Assembly: GCA_033030425.1 (NCBI GenBank)
Contig: JAUFSD010000003.1
Span: forward strand, 2,418,001-2,482,000
Length of the DNA stretch: 64,000 nt
Source of the DNA: Verpa conica
Lineage: Eukaryota; Ascomycota; Pezizomycetes; Pezizales; Morchellaceae
Direction: 5' to 3'
The notes under the pieces are model-generated. The model was not told the origin of the DNA and searched no databases. It worked only from the letters and a program-made list of their open reading frames with translations. The translations under genes and the position numbers were made by a program. This document shows positions 35,782-48,378 of the stretch, piece by piece; the stretch's first letter is position 1, and every line of letters begins with the position of its first letter.

Positions 35782-38700
35782 ATGATTACGGCCGCAGGTG
35801 CCGGTGCGTCCTTCATCGCCGTTCCTCCAAAGAGACTGAAGCCAAAAACACCGAGGTCGCCTCGAAACACCACAGTGAGTTCTGCCCCAGGTTCTCGCTC
35901 CAATAGCCAGCAATCTCGAATACGATCGCCCTCATCTCCCCCACATCCACAAGAAGCAGCCCCTAGTGCCCAAGGCCCAGCTCCTAGTTTCCAGTCTTTT
36001 CTATTCTCTTCTAGGAGTTCTGTGTCTTCGTTTTCCGAGCCAATCGTTCCAATCGCCCATCATCACCTGCCCATCTACGAAGAATCCGACTATTCGAGAA
36101 GCTTTATAGACGAAGATTTCTTTGGCCGGCACCCACTTGCGCAGGCCGAGGATCACGATCCCCCTTCACCGAAGTCTTTTTATAGTGCAGAGACGGCTAG
36201 CACAACAAGCACTACTAAAGCCGGGGGTCGGTCTTCCGAGGACTCAGCAGTGTTCATTACCCAGCTTCAACAGCCACCTCCCCGTAAGACAGCCCGAAAA
36301 CTTCAGCGGCCGAGACCAAGCAGCCCCCCCACTTCTTCTCAGCACAGTCTATCTTTGATCTCTCCTAACACTTCTCCCTCTGGGCTAGGAATCAATACTT
36401 TTGCAAATTACACAAGTGGTCATCTATCTGGATATTCAGCAGGCTCACAAGCGCAGTATGGTGAGCATTATACAGGTCTAAAAGATTTTGAAAATGTGCG
36501 TGCTTTTTTTCTACCGTTGACGTCAGCGTGTCTATATTTGTGTCTCCGAGGGCCTGTATCCTCGTTAATACATGATCACCGGAAAGCTGACATTCTCTTA
36601 TTTTTGCATCTTCTTTTGTGCTATGTAGATGTCTCTAAACAATTCTATACGCGAAGTCTGTATTGCCGTAGTAGGGGCATACGGCGTAGGAAAGAGTACC
36701 TTTATTCAAAAAGCCTATGACCTGAAATCTTCGTCTTGCAAAGATATGGTTTCTTCCAAGATTATGACTGTTGAGCGGTCACCATGTAATGTCAAACTGG
36801 TCGAGATAGATTGGGCGAAACTCGACTTTGAGTCTCAGCCGTTGGTTTGGCCACGGGTGGGTATTTTCTGATTCGTATTTTTGCCAAATACATATATGGG
36901 TCGACTGGCATAATCACTAGAGACTGTTTTTCGCTGATAGTAAAACTAGATGGCGGCAGATGGCCAGAGATTACCATTCGTTGACGGCGTACTTATTCTA
37001 TACGACGTGACAAATCCGGCAAGTATTTCAAAGCTATCTGACTCTCTCGGTGAGTGGAAACCTTTCTCTGTAATTCGCCTGACCTTTTATGTATCTTTGT
37101 TTCTCTTTTAACTCTCTTTCTATTGTTTCTTTCGCTGATCATGGTTTTGAATAAATTAGACGCTTTTGCAAGGGCTACTCTCCCGGCCCTGGTGGTCTCG
37201 TGCAAATGCGACGCACCACAGCGCCAGTTAAATCCCAACAGTATCGAAAATCTGGGGGTAGTTGGCGGGTATGAGACAATGCAAACTTCGGCTGCTTCAC
37301 CTGACTCTCAGAAGAAGTGCGTGGGAATGATGTTGAATATGATCGTCAGGAAAAATGGTTTGTGCGCTCCGGTCCTTCTTTGCTTTTGTTCTTTTCTAGA
37401 TGGATTTTGTTTCCCTTACGTGGTGGTCGCTGCTTTGTGCTTTTTCCCGCTTTGTTTTCGCCTGTTTTCACTGTTGTCCTCTTCTGGTTACGGTAAAATT
37501 GGATACCGATTCCCCCCCCCAGAATCCCAATAAGGGTAATCGGCGTCGGCGGGATGTTTATTTTGTTTCGGCTGCAAGTACCACTTTCCCTATCAGATAT
37601 CTATTTTCTATCACCTTGCTGTTGCCAAAATGCAGGTGCGGGAAAAGGGATAGAGTACGGGGCGACATCTATCATCCATCCCTCTCATGTCGCTTGGCTG
37701 GGATGATGCTTTTGTCCTTTGCACTCCGCAGCCGCATCGTTGCGTGCTTTTCATTGAATGCCAGCACACCCTCTTGTCCTCAGGACTTGGAGATTGTCAA
37801 AGACCAAAGAACAAGGATAACAGTCAATGGCCTTTTGCAACTTCACAGGCCCATACTTTTCATACTTTCCACCCCATCGCGTTTCTAACAGAGCACATAT
37901 ATTGGGCGTCATTCTATTGTTCCCAAATGCTAATAGTTTGGTCTGCGGCTCCAGAGAAGAGTGCGCGACACTTGAATGGTCGACGGCGTGCCAATTCGTC
38001 TGCGACGAACAACAGCCGAACGACATCTCCGAGACCTTCAACTGGCCGAAGCGGACATAGTCGCGCAAGCTCCGAATTCTCGACAACATACTTGAAGGAA
38101 GGTCCCGAGGGCTCATCACATGGGCATCCCAGGTTATCGAGGCCGCCGATTAATCCAGCATTAGGAACACTGGCACTCAACACCTCAACCTCCTCCCATA
38201 TCTCCTCATTACAACCTGGCGTACAGTGTTTAGACACAAGATCCCAGCGAGGGTCTGGTGGTTCAACACCACAAATTACTCTTTCTTCGACTGGTGGGCC
38301 ATACCTGGAGGTTGTATCGGATAGCCCATTCAGCATGACACAACAAAATCTGGGAGCTACAAGTTTGCGCTCCAACTCTATATCATATCACGAGTCCGAC
38401 AGAGCTCGAAATTCGTCATTTTTAGACATGGATGACGATGATGCGCCCAAAGATCCTGATGACATACCAATACTTGAACGTGAAGGTGGGATGGATGAGT
38501 TTGAGGAGGGCGAGAGGCCAGCGCAGAGTAGGGGTTATACATGGGATGAATTGGTTGATAGATTACTTCGGCAAACGATGTCTCGAGGTGACCAGGACTT
38601 TGCGACGATTTTCTTATGCTTTTTCCGTAAATTTGCGCCACCACGGGACCTACTCAATTCAATATTAGAACGATTCGACCAAGCTAGTTCCGACGTAATT

Positions 38701-40144
38701 GTTTTGCACCGGATTTCAGCTCAACTTCGGTACTGCAACATCTTGCACCAATGGGTTACATCGCATCCTGGAGATTTCGCACATCCAAAAACACGGCAAA
38801 GGCTATCGAGTTTTTTAAATGTGATTTCGGGGAACAGGAGCTTGGCGTTACTGGCGGGGGGGATGAGGCAGACACTGGCACAAGGACATGAAGATGATGA
38901 TAGTGTGTGGGCAATTTCTGACTCTGATACTGAGAGGAGGGATAGTCTAAGGAGTTTCTTGACAACCCATTCATTATCACAGGATAGTGTGACAACAGTG
39001 GACGGATATATTGGTACCCGTACTGGTTCTGAGGGTGCCCTTAACGTTCCACCAGAAGCAGAATTCAATAAAAGAAGGGCATCTGAGGTGCCTACTATGT
39101 CGACAACAATCACCGCATCTTCGTCTCAATCATTGCTACGGGGAGATCTTGGATTCATTGCATCATCAGCACCGTGGAGCTCTCAATATGATTTATTTAT
39201 GGGGATATCTGACGACGACATTGCGACTGAATTAACAAGGATTGATTGGTTAGAGTTTTCTCGGATTAAACCAAGGGACCTGGTGCGACATGTTAGTATC
39301 CCAGCGGACCAGAAGGATAAATATCCAAGTTTAAAACATGTCAACCAGCTGATCAGCCACTTCAACCACGTTGCGTACTGGGTGGCGAGTGTAATACTCG
39401 AGAAGCCAAAGCCGAAACACAGAGCTAAAGCCTTAGAGAAATTTATGTCTATCGCTTGGGCAAGTCCATCTATTTACGATATTCTTGGAGTATAGTATGC
39501 TAACAGCCCACCACAGACACTTAGGCATATGAATAACTATAACGCTCTTGGGGCTGTTATAGCTGGGATAAATGGCACAGCAGTCCATCGACTCAGTATT
39601 ACGAGAGATCTTGTGGACCGTAACGCCCATAAACGGTTTATGAGGCTAGAGTTATTGATGGGCACACACATGAGCCATGCTAAATACAGACTAGCGTGGG
39701 AAAATACATCGACCCAACGAGTCCCATTCCTTCCGCTCCACAGAAGGGATTTGGTATCTGCAGAGGAAGGTAATCGGACGTTTCTCCAAGATGGAGAAAA
39801 GATCAACTGGAATAAGTTTCAAGTGATGGGAGATGTTTTGATGGTCATTGTGAAGAGCCAGGCAACTCCATACAGGGATTTAGTCAGGCATACACTGGTA
39901 GAGAAGTTGATTAATGATGCCGTATCGAGTATGAATGACGATGTAAGTTGATTCCATCTATATTCTAGCTCCTCGCCAGGGGAATCTTTTCTTCTCCACT
40001 TCTTGGAAAAGAAACCGGGTTTTAAGAAACATTTGTTTTTGTGGTATTCAGGAATTGATGATTCTCCAGGAACTTTACGAAAGAAGCGTCCAACTCGAGA
40101 ATAAAGGAGCAAAGGAGAAGACTAAGGGGAGGTTTTGGCCGTGA
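35782..40144 (+). CDS. Ras guanine nucleotide exchange factor with N-terminal GTPase-like domain
   Basis: Seven exons (35782..36495, 36629..36856, 36950..37049, 37160..37357, 37937..39459, 39517..39942, 40052..40144) give 1093 residues. Order: Ser/Pro-rich tail (1-238); a Ras-like P-loop domain (about 245-412) with G1 GAYGVGKST and a G4-like SCKCD but no DxxG G3 motif; a Ser-rich linker; the REM/RasGEF_N domain (about 615-705: TWDELVDRLLRQTM, FLCFFRKFAPPRDLL); and the catalytic RasGEF domain (about 838-1063: IDWLEFSRIKPRDLVRH, HFNHVAYWVASVIL, LRHMNNYNALGAVIAGIN, LGxxRVPFLPLH-like VPFLPLHRRDL). It should activate a Ras-family GTPase at membranes. The exon 5/6 junction uses a GC donor (gcaagt) with a perfect gctaac branch point. 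The intron at 37358..37936 is 579 bases, far above the local norm, and could hide an exon. The GTPase-like domain may be a regulatory pseudoGTPase. Confidence 0.9.
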
Positions 40145-41780
40145 AGATTTTTATGGAACAGGCTGAAAGAATCCAATATTCCAAAAAAGTAAACGAAGGT
40201 TTGTCATGATTATCTTTTCTCTACTCAAGTGAATACCACCCTAACACTGAAACTCAATAGTTTTTAGCCTGTTTCTGGATTTTGTATTGGCGTTGTTTTC
40301 TCAGATTCTTTTTGTTTTTGGGAAATGTTTGGGGTTATTATATTTTGAATTTTATCGCACTCTTATGCTCGGTAACGACTTACGGCATATTTACTTGTTT
40401 GTACTTTTGATAGTAAGCATCATGAGGGGTTTTTTTTATATTCTATTTCAGGAAGGATACCGAATTTCATGTTATTATTCTGCATATGGGGCATTTCTTA
40501 CGATCATATTCTTTCTCAATAGGCTCGGCTGGCTCTTTCTTAACCGCTTTATTTCTTTATTTTTCTCTCTCAGTCTTGATGGCAATGGTGTTTGGAGGAT
40601 GTATTTTTTTCTTTGGTTTTGTTCTTGGGGCGGGATTTGTTCGAGCGTTATCTAGCGGCAAGCGACAAAGAATCCCAATATTGAGGTGTCTATCTGCTTC
40701 TCGGAGTAGATATTGAAGCACCGTATCAAAAATACAATTGGGTCCATATTATATTTCTTGAAATTAAAAAACTAGATAAATATACATCTAAATGTGGCTA
40801 TATATATAATTAAATGGTAATGTAGGGTATGTAGGCCTTTTACCTGAAATTATAATATCATGCCTCATCACTCGAGCTATCGCCGAGTGATATGTAATGA
40901 TTTTTATTTTTCCCCCTCATTAAAGACATGAGGCCAAAGGCTAGGGTAATCCTCCACTCTGGCCTATTGCCCTAACACAAGTATGTAGTATCAAAGTAAA
41001 ATAACAAACAACAGTTATTATCAAGTATCCCTACCCAGCTCGTCTTTCTTTATTCTACATTCTGCACCCCGCGTAATATGCAATGAGGACTAATCATCTT
41101 TCATGATCCTCACCCTAAGGATACATAACTAATAAGATTTGGTTGCTAGGAAGATTAAAACCTAACTTAGGTACTTAGGATGGCAAAATTTTGAGTTTGG
41201 ACCTGGCGACTCTGTACGTACTAGATAAGAAGGCATCAGTGGTGCGAGTGGCTCCCTACCTGGAAATCTTTGTAGGTCATGTCATCCACCAGCTTCACAT
41301 CGATCGCAGCATAGAATACTGCCAAGTCCTGAATTTATAAAGCCTTTTGCTTTCATCTACCACTATCTTTAGATATTATCCTTGTTGCGTCTTTCGAGTT
41401 AGCTGGTGCATTGAGTATACACCACACTTAATAACAAGACTTCTTCTAACCACCGTGCACAGGAGGTCCGGTCACGTAACATAAACGAGATAGAAGATAT
41501 CTACTATTACTATTAGATAATAATCACAGCCTGGGAAGATGAAGCATATAGTTAGTAGGTTACCTGCCGGAGACTTACCTCAGGGAATATCTGAGCGACT
41601 GGGAGACGGACGAGATCCTTGAAAAATGTTCGATGCTCGATGCTCGAATCTCTGCTATCTGAGAACGAGGATGATCAATGATGATGTCTTCGATGAAAAA
41701 AGTGAGAGCTATAAACTACTACCTATATGCCGGACTGCAGCGACTACTTCGTCATAATTACGAAAGTGAAAGGCCAGAAT

Positions 41781-41791
41781 CCCCCCCCCCC
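41781..41791. repeat. Poly-C tract (11 C)
   Basis: Uninterrupted run of 11 cytosines in AT-rich DNA. Confidence 0.95.
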
Positions 41792-43242
41792 GCCAAAAAC
41801 TTCCCTTAAGATTAATGAGCTAATACATGGAGTTAAATTATCTTATGCTTCTGATAAATAAATACACTTCCTGTTATCCGATATAGAGCCTTAGGAGGTA
41901 AGAAGGAGTGGGATTGAAATGTGGTTTTTAGATAGAAACCCTTACCCTAAGGCCTAATTGGGTATTGTGGGTCTAGAGATCTGTAAAGAATTCGCCCAGG
42001 ACTCCCCACAAATACCTAGCTAGTAGTCCTTATTAACACTCAAATTTCCTCTAAAGCCTATACACCTGGTAGCGGAGAGTCATTCTTTGGAGGGGTACGA
42101 CAATTGGGTTTGTCTTTGGGAGGCAGGCTTCACTAGTGCTACCTAGGGCCTCCTTCAATAAAAAGTATAGCGTTTTTATATAAAACTGTGGGAGTAGATA
42201 TCTAAAGTCTCTGGACAGCTGTAGTCCCACTGCTTCAAGGTGACCCAATCAGGTAATATGGAAGGGCATTTGGTCAAAAACCTTGCTTCCACCCCTCTCC
42301 CTCTTACCTCCTAGGGATCTATAAATAAGAGGAAGTGTATTTACTTATCAGAAGTATAAAAAAAATCTAGCTGCATTTGTTAGCTCATTTATGGGGAAAT
42401 TTTTGGCGCGGGGATTTTGGCCTTTCACTTTGGTAATTATGGCAGAGTTGTCGCTACAGTTTACCGTACATTTTAAAAGAGGGGCCCGAGGAACAGCTTG
42501 CGCCATACCCTATTACCTAACAGCAGGAATCGAAATCATATAGCGAGTCCTTAAATATTAACTACATTTGGGCTCTTATCCACACCCCTAATGACCCATA
42601 TGTGGTAATTCTCCAATATTTGTCGTGGCTGGGGATATGTATAAAGCTTCATGAAGTTTCCGACTGGTACCTTTTGAGTACTTACTCTAGTCTATAAATA
42701 TTGAAAGTGGGTTGTTTGATAGAAATTGATCTGGAATGTTTTATTCTTGGGAAGAAATATTACTATTACTAAGTGATTAATTTCAAATTGAAGATCTGTG
42801 ATATAGAGTGGTGAATAATGGGGTCAAGAAATGGAGACTCAGGGCTAAGAAAAATTTGGATAATCGGATCGGTGTCTGTTTTGTTGTGGAGGAAGAGACC
42901 CCTAAAATGTGATTAAGAAGCGGGGGGTATTACCTAGGGCTTCTGGGTCTATATTCAATTAAGTCTGAATACTACTGTAAGCATTGTTCGGTATCGTATG
43001 ATTAGTTGAGCAAGGGAAAGATAAAATTCTTGCTGGACTCTTTATTCAACCAGAGGAAATTCACAGGGAAATTTATTTGATGACCCTAGATTTTTCGTTT
43101 TTCTTTTTCCTTAATAATTGTATGAGCCCTTAGGCAGCTTGATAGCCCAGAGATTATCGCGAATATCTTATGTGTAATTCATAAACCCAGTCAGCCTTCC
43201 TTGGTCTTCTTTAGCTCATAATACTAATTATTATCATATTCC

Positions 43243-43253
43243 GGGGGGGGGGG
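43243..43253. repeat. Poly-G tract (11 G)
   Basis: Uninterrupted run of 11 guanines, 33 bases before the exon-like fragment starting at 43286. Confidence 0.95.
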
Positions 43254-43285
43254 CATCATTAGGTAATTGGATTGTTAATTCCTAG

Positions 43286-43720
43286 GGTATACCAAATCCG
43301 ATTACTCCGATATTAACTGGAGGACCTGCAGCGGGGGTAGCGAAAGCTTGTGGTATTGTGAGGGGTGGTAGTATATTACCCATGGATCTCTTGCGAAGTA
43401 TGTGGTACATAATGCAAGTAGTACATGTCAGTGTCGATGTACATAGTACATAGTACTGAGACAATAATATCTCTCTCCACTTACCATAATTACCGTATAT
43501 CTCGAGAGAGATTTCCGTGATTCTTAGTTTTATATCGAAGCCTTGCTAAACACTTCCCATGGGATGTTTTCGAGGTGGCAAAGAAGCAGCGCTGTATACA
43601 AATAGTTTTTGATGGAGATGATCTTGCCCTTTCAGCTGTTGCTGCAAGTTACCAGACCATAGGTGGATTTGAAATAGCTGAGCTGGAACAATTTTTGAGG
43701 GACGTGCTCAGACCCTAATA
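43286..43720 (+). pseudogene. Exon-like fragments of an unknown gene (possible remnant)
   Basis: Two open stretches read like real coding sequence. The first (43286..43397) follows an acceptor-like cctag and encodes GIPNPITPILTGGPAAGVAK and GGSILPMDLLR, ending at a donor gtatgt. The second (43528..43718) follows ttcttag and encodes HFPWDVFEVAKKQRCIQIVF, DGDDLALSAVAASYQTIGGF and a C-terminus ending RDVLRP. Their phases (1 and 2) match, so a 130-base intron would join them in frame. Upstream exons are not clear, though a stretch near 43020-43085 (AGLFIQPEEIHREI) may be one. I recognise no family. It may be the end of a live intron-rich gene or a decayed copy. Confidence 0.35.
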
Positions 43721-43828
43721 TAGTTAGTTTTCTTCAGGCAGTCTAGCTAGAGAATAGATTTGTAATGAATGATTTTTTTATTTGCTATCGTAAAATATTT
43801 GCAACGCAGGTTTTTTGAACTCCGGCAG

Positions 43829-43998
43829 CATTACCGGGTCCGGATCTGATGGAAGAGCTCTCAAGTCCGCGGCATTCTAGAAAGGGAAACGAATCACCTT
43901 TCCTGCAACCACCAAGTTCCACCGCCACGGCACCCAAGCCGACATTGAACCATCGTGGTGCTGGCACGGGCAAGGAACCGTTCAGCCTGAGTGTTTAA
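43829..43998 (+). pseudogene. Second coding-like fragment, proline/serine-rich
   Basis: An open frame of 56 codons after the acceptor-like ccggcag, or from the ATG at 43849, encodes a Pro/Ser/Thr-rich low-complexity peptide (MEELSSPRHSRKGNESPFLQ ... GTGKEPFSLSV) and ends at TAA 43996..43998. Its composition is like disordered regions of fungal proteins and unlike the surrounding AT-rich DNA. It may belong to the fragment just upstream or to another decayed gene; its phase does not clearly connect. Confidence 0.28.
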
Positions 43999-46900
43999 CC
44001 CCCCCTCTTAAATTTTGTGAAGGGGAGAGGTAGCAGTACCAAGAATAGTATTGTATAGCTAGTGTGTGGAGTGGGACATAGTGGGGTCTTTGAGGAAAGG
44101 CCGTTTTACTTGCATTTGCTTCTTATCGCTAAGGCGGAGTTCAAGGCCCGGTTCCAGTAGTTTATCGATCGCTCACGGGGAGCTTAGGAGCTATTTGTGA
44201 TACTGGTCATATACAATATGTAGCTTTACAGTAATCTACTCTCCATAGGACTGCTATCGAGTACTCACCGGCCACTACTGGGCTTATTTGATAAGCCTCA
44301 AGCAGCGTGCAAGATGGAGGCAGAGTCTACAGCATGATCCGGTTAATTGGCTGGTTTTTACACTGAATGGCATAGATAAGTATCAAATTCTAGTGTTCAT
44401 ATATACACTCTCTCTTTTCCGCGGCCTTGTGCGACAGTCCCCCCGGATCTCACTTTCGTACCATAAAAAGTGAGATCACAAGCCTAACCCAGAGAATATT
44501 GCAGGAGACAAAGGCCTATCCGGTACTGCCAAGATTCCGAGATACCTAGGTGTATCTTACATACCCGAGATCCCTGACCTGATACTGGCTTGTCTAATCA
44601 GTAGATATGCATACGAGATGATAACCTCTGCATGAACCGTCGTACATACACATGCGCTGTTGAGTGTCGGTGGGCATTGCATGGCATGGCATGGAAAATC
44701 TATTCCAATATCTTTCTTTATACAGTTCTCGGGTAATGGCTGGAGAAAGCCGCGTCTCAAGTTCCCTTCGTTGCCAAGCCAGCTTGGACAAGGCTCCTAA
44801 AGGCCTCAATCGCAACAAACTTGATATAGAATCCCCTACCACTTAAGTTTATACCCGAACAGTGCGCATAGACTACTTGAAATTAAGGGGGCCATGAGAA
44901 GAAAGATTCTATTTGGTTTAATGCTGTGGACGAACTGATAGAAACTTTCACCATGTATCACTCGAATGATACAGTATATATTGTCTCATTATTTATACCT
45001 ACTTCCCTATCTATTTATATTGTATATGTATAGAGAGATATATTTACAGGAGAGGCTGGCTATAAGAATACAGTCGGGACTAAAAATTACCGCAAATTTA
45101 AAGAAATATTCTTATAAAAAGTGTTTTCTAGCCTAAAGCGAAAAAAATATTACCAGATATAGTCCACTAAGGATCTTTTAGGGTCTTGTGCTAAGAATAT
45201 TCTTATAGATAATATTCTATAGCCAGATTCTCCTGTAGTTGTGAACAGGGACAGCGGGGTATGTACTATGCAGAAGGTAAATATCAAGAACTCAATGCGA
45301 AACGAAGCCTTGGAGGAGCTCCAGAGGCAGACGAGTACTGAGGGCTTACTACAAAACGTGACTTTCCTCTATTGGCTATCCAAACCCCCCCGAGGGTTAG
45401 AGCCATTGGTTCCTGAACGCATGAAATTAGGATATGATGCTCAAACAACTTTTTAGGCTATATATTCCTTTAGCCACTCAAACTAGGTAAACACGTCTAG
45501 CTGTGCCTTGGAGTATGCAGGAACGGGCGGGGACCCGACAATAATCTTATCTGGCTTTATAGATGCTGTCACTTAATAGAGATATGATGTGAGGGTGGGC
45601 ATATCAGCTCTTTGTGATTATAAAGAGGAAAGAAGGTTGTGGCGGTAGTGGAGGGCAATCGTTAGGGCCACAGGAGTCTGAGCAGGAAGACTGTAATACA
45701 TATATACATGTAGGTATTACTACTCGAGTATTGTAGTCAAGTGCTAGCTCCTAATCAGGCGAAGTTTTTTCACGTGATAGCTCACAAGCTCATTAACCAT
45801 CGAACCCCCCATCAAAATTGATTCCCCTCCCCATCCCTTTCACTCACTCACACCAATCTATCAATTATCTGAACCCCAACTTCAAGATTTTGAGCATTAT
45901 TATAGCACACCACATTACTGGGTTTATCGACCTTCGATAAGACTCCATCAAAGCTTACTAAGAACGGTAAGACCGCTTCCCTCTAGGAGCCTGATAATGA
46001 CCTTAGTCTAAGTGGGGGTATCTTCACCAATTCTTGACTCGAGAACAGCTCCTAGATCTGTAAGAGTGCGGGGGTCTTCTGAAGGCTTATCAGCTTAGCG
46101 AAAAAGATTTACCGGTGGGGTTAGAAGAACTTGTGGGTTCCGGGGACATGCTTGGTAATATTGGTAACTACCTTCTCGAATCTCAAAAACAAAAAGAATC
46201 CAAGAACAACCTCTGCCCACCTCAAGGCTGGACTAATCTCGATATACTCTTACTCGAGTAGGTCTCTACTCGTAAACGGCTGACATTCTTAGAATTGACC
46301 AGGCCTGCATATCGCTACCTTCACGTACACATTTTCCCTAGCCTAAAGTAAACAGTGAATATTTCCTCCTTAGGTGTATTGTTGTGCTATTTGAGGTGTT
46401 TCAACTAAACCATGAATTCACATGCACTCATGCGGACCTGGTTGACTCTAAAAATGATAGCCGCTTACGAGTGGAATACTTTACGTATGCAAAGATGCAA
46501 CATGCATCCAATTACGACGATCCCTTCAGAATATATGCAAGAGCTACGCGTGTGTGGAGGGGTGGGCACACTTACCCTTAATGCCCTGAACAAGTGCCCT
46601 GAACGAAGTGGAGGGCTAATGAAGGGCGGGTGAAGGGTCTACCGGACTTTTAATTGGCTGCTTCGCGAGGGGCATGCAACGCCCTCCTTGATGAAGATCA
46701 CTCTCGAGTTTCTGGGGAAGGGAAGATCAAGAGAGCGCTAGAAAGTGACTGATCTGCCAACAGAAGCTAGCCTAGCAGTGGAACAAGTTTTGTTTCTTTC
46801 TGAATCATTCAGAGCTCATTAACATTTCCTCATCATGCAAATATGGCTAAAACTAAAAGCTATTCATACAATGTAAGAATATGAAATCAGAGAAAGAAAA

Positions 46901-47241
46901 ACATCGATAAACCCTCACTAAATTCATGACAGAAAGCCAGGAGAGGGAACAGCCCCGACCAACGGTAAAATATATGGTAAAAAAAAGTAAATGCAGTAAT
47001 AAAGAAATGGGTTGCGTTTCCATAAATAAAAACCCATACTAACCAAAATCCGTAGAACACCCCACTTCCCAGATCCATAGATCGTAAGGAGGAAAAAACA
47101 TAAAAATAAAACCTGAGCCAAAAAAGAAAGATTTTGTTACAGTGGATAAGGGTAAAGAAAACTGCCTAAAGAAATAATTTGCCCTAAAAGGCCCCTATGA
47201 CGACTAGCGCTAAAGAAATAAAAAGAAAAGAGAAGATCCAT

Positions 47242-48378
47242 CTAATCTTCCTCTTCAAGAATGCAGTTCATTTGAGGGCTCACACTCCCATCCTGGGACC
47301 CGTGGCGTCTAGGACTTACTGATGGTGGCCGCCTGTGCCTATCGTGACTGTCGTCTAGTTCGATACCTTCCTCTGACCAACCAACCATATCACAAAACTC
47401 GCTCCATAACCGGGTGTCGTTATTGCCACCGCAAGATTTTGTGACCAAGAGATCTTTCGACCTCTTGAGCCAAGCGATATCTGGGAGCTTGTTTCGACTA
47501 GTTTCTGTCCAAAGAGGAAGGCACTGGTTCTTGAACTTTTCATCACCAACAGAGTGCTTAACCTGGTTTACCCATCTCTTATTGGCACGGTGATCGATCA
47601 GCTCGGCCATCTCAACCGAACGATCGATAAGCGGGACAAGCATTAAGGGTGCCATAGGGGCCATAGGAATGGTTGTTTCGATCTCGCCTTCAATATTCTC
47701 CATGCCATAGCACGATCCGCCCTCGTCATCGTCGCTCTTGTCGCACTTGATAGAAACAATAGAACCAGATCGTTGCCGATGATGGTGATTCAAGCAGTGA
47801 GCTTCATCACAGTGGGGAATATCGTCGAAAGTTGCTGAAAACATCATATCCTCTGTCAGAACCTCAATCTGCGGGGGTAAATCGTCAAGAGACCCAGTCC
47901 TTCGTCGACGATGATTGCGGCGGCCAGCCTCTCTCGGGGGGGAGTACTCGTCGAGACGGAGGTCACCAAGCTCTTTGGATAAGGATGCCCCGCTTGGTGC
48001 CCGACGGATGGTAAGAGATGGATGGCGGTCTGAAGAAGCACGGAAAATGCTTGAAGGAGAGCTTGGTGTTTGGCCTGGTGAAGGTCCCGGTGATTTACCA
48101 ATTCTTAGGCTGAGGCCATTTGCTGACTCTCTCGATGCGCTGAATGAGATGGGCATGCCCTTTGGAGAGACTATTGTTTCCTCATGGGTAGCAGTATAAG
48201 CAGGAGGTGACACCGATGCATTGGAATGGCCTCTATGACTTGAGAGCTCAAAAGGTGAGTGGAACGCATCCACATGAAAACGGGGTGTACGAGGATCGCG
48301 GCTGCCAGATGCACTGGAAGGTGATGAAGAGGAGTGAGAACCAAGGGATGAACGATTTATAGTGGCGGTTTCCATCAT
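47242..48378 (-). CDS. Conserved-looking serine-rich protein of unknown function
   Basis: Single exon, 378 residues. The start MMETATINRSSLGSH is followed by a Ser/Pro-rich disordered half with repeated basic-Ser patches (RRNHRRRRTGSLDDLPP, RQRSGSIVSIKCDKSDDD) that look like kinase sites. The C-terminal third is ordered: MLVPLIDRSVEMAELIDHRA, NKRWVNQVKHSVGDEKFKNQ, and TRLWSEFCDMVGWSEEG, then a short acidic end. The WSEFCDMVGW segment reminds me of uncharacterised proteins of filamentous ascomycetes, but I cannot name the family. No membrane segment or signal peptide is seen. The long unbroken frame and codon use make it a real gene. The start could also be the second Met. Confidence 0.8.
   Translation of the reverse strand: MMETATINRSSLGSHSSSSPSSASGSRDPRTPRFHVDAFHSPFELSSHRGHSNASVSPPAYTATHEETIVSPKGMPISFSASRESANGLSLRIGKSPGPSPGQTPSSPSSIFRASSDRHPSLTIRRAPSGASLSKELGDLRLDEYSPPREAGRRNHRRRRTGSLDDLPPQIEVLTEDMMFSATFDDIPHCDEAHCLNHHHRQRSGSIVSIKCDKSDDDEGGSCYGMENIEGEIETTIPMAPMAPLMLVPLIDRSVEMAELIDHRANKRWVNQVKHSVGDEKFKNQCLPLWTETSRNKLPDIAWLKRSKDLLVTKSCGGNNDTRLWSEFCDMVGWSEEGIELDDSHDRHRRPPSVSPRRHGSQDGSVSPQMNCILEEED

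Larger units (their letters stand above)
40145..47241. other. Large gene-poor region with gene remnants
   Basis: 7.1 kb between convergent genes. The first 600 bases are T-rich 3' flank of the RasGEF gene, whose hydrophobic frames are not credible. Poly-C (41781..41791) and poly-G (43243..43253) runs occur. Exon-like coding fragments at 43286-43998 are listed separately. The rest is AT-rich with no recognised gene. Confidence 0.55.

Noticed and set aside
40287..40655. 122-codon hydrophobic plus-strand frame after the RasGEF stop
   Set aside because: T-rich 3' flank translated as Phe/Leu; no start context or motif to support a membrane protein.
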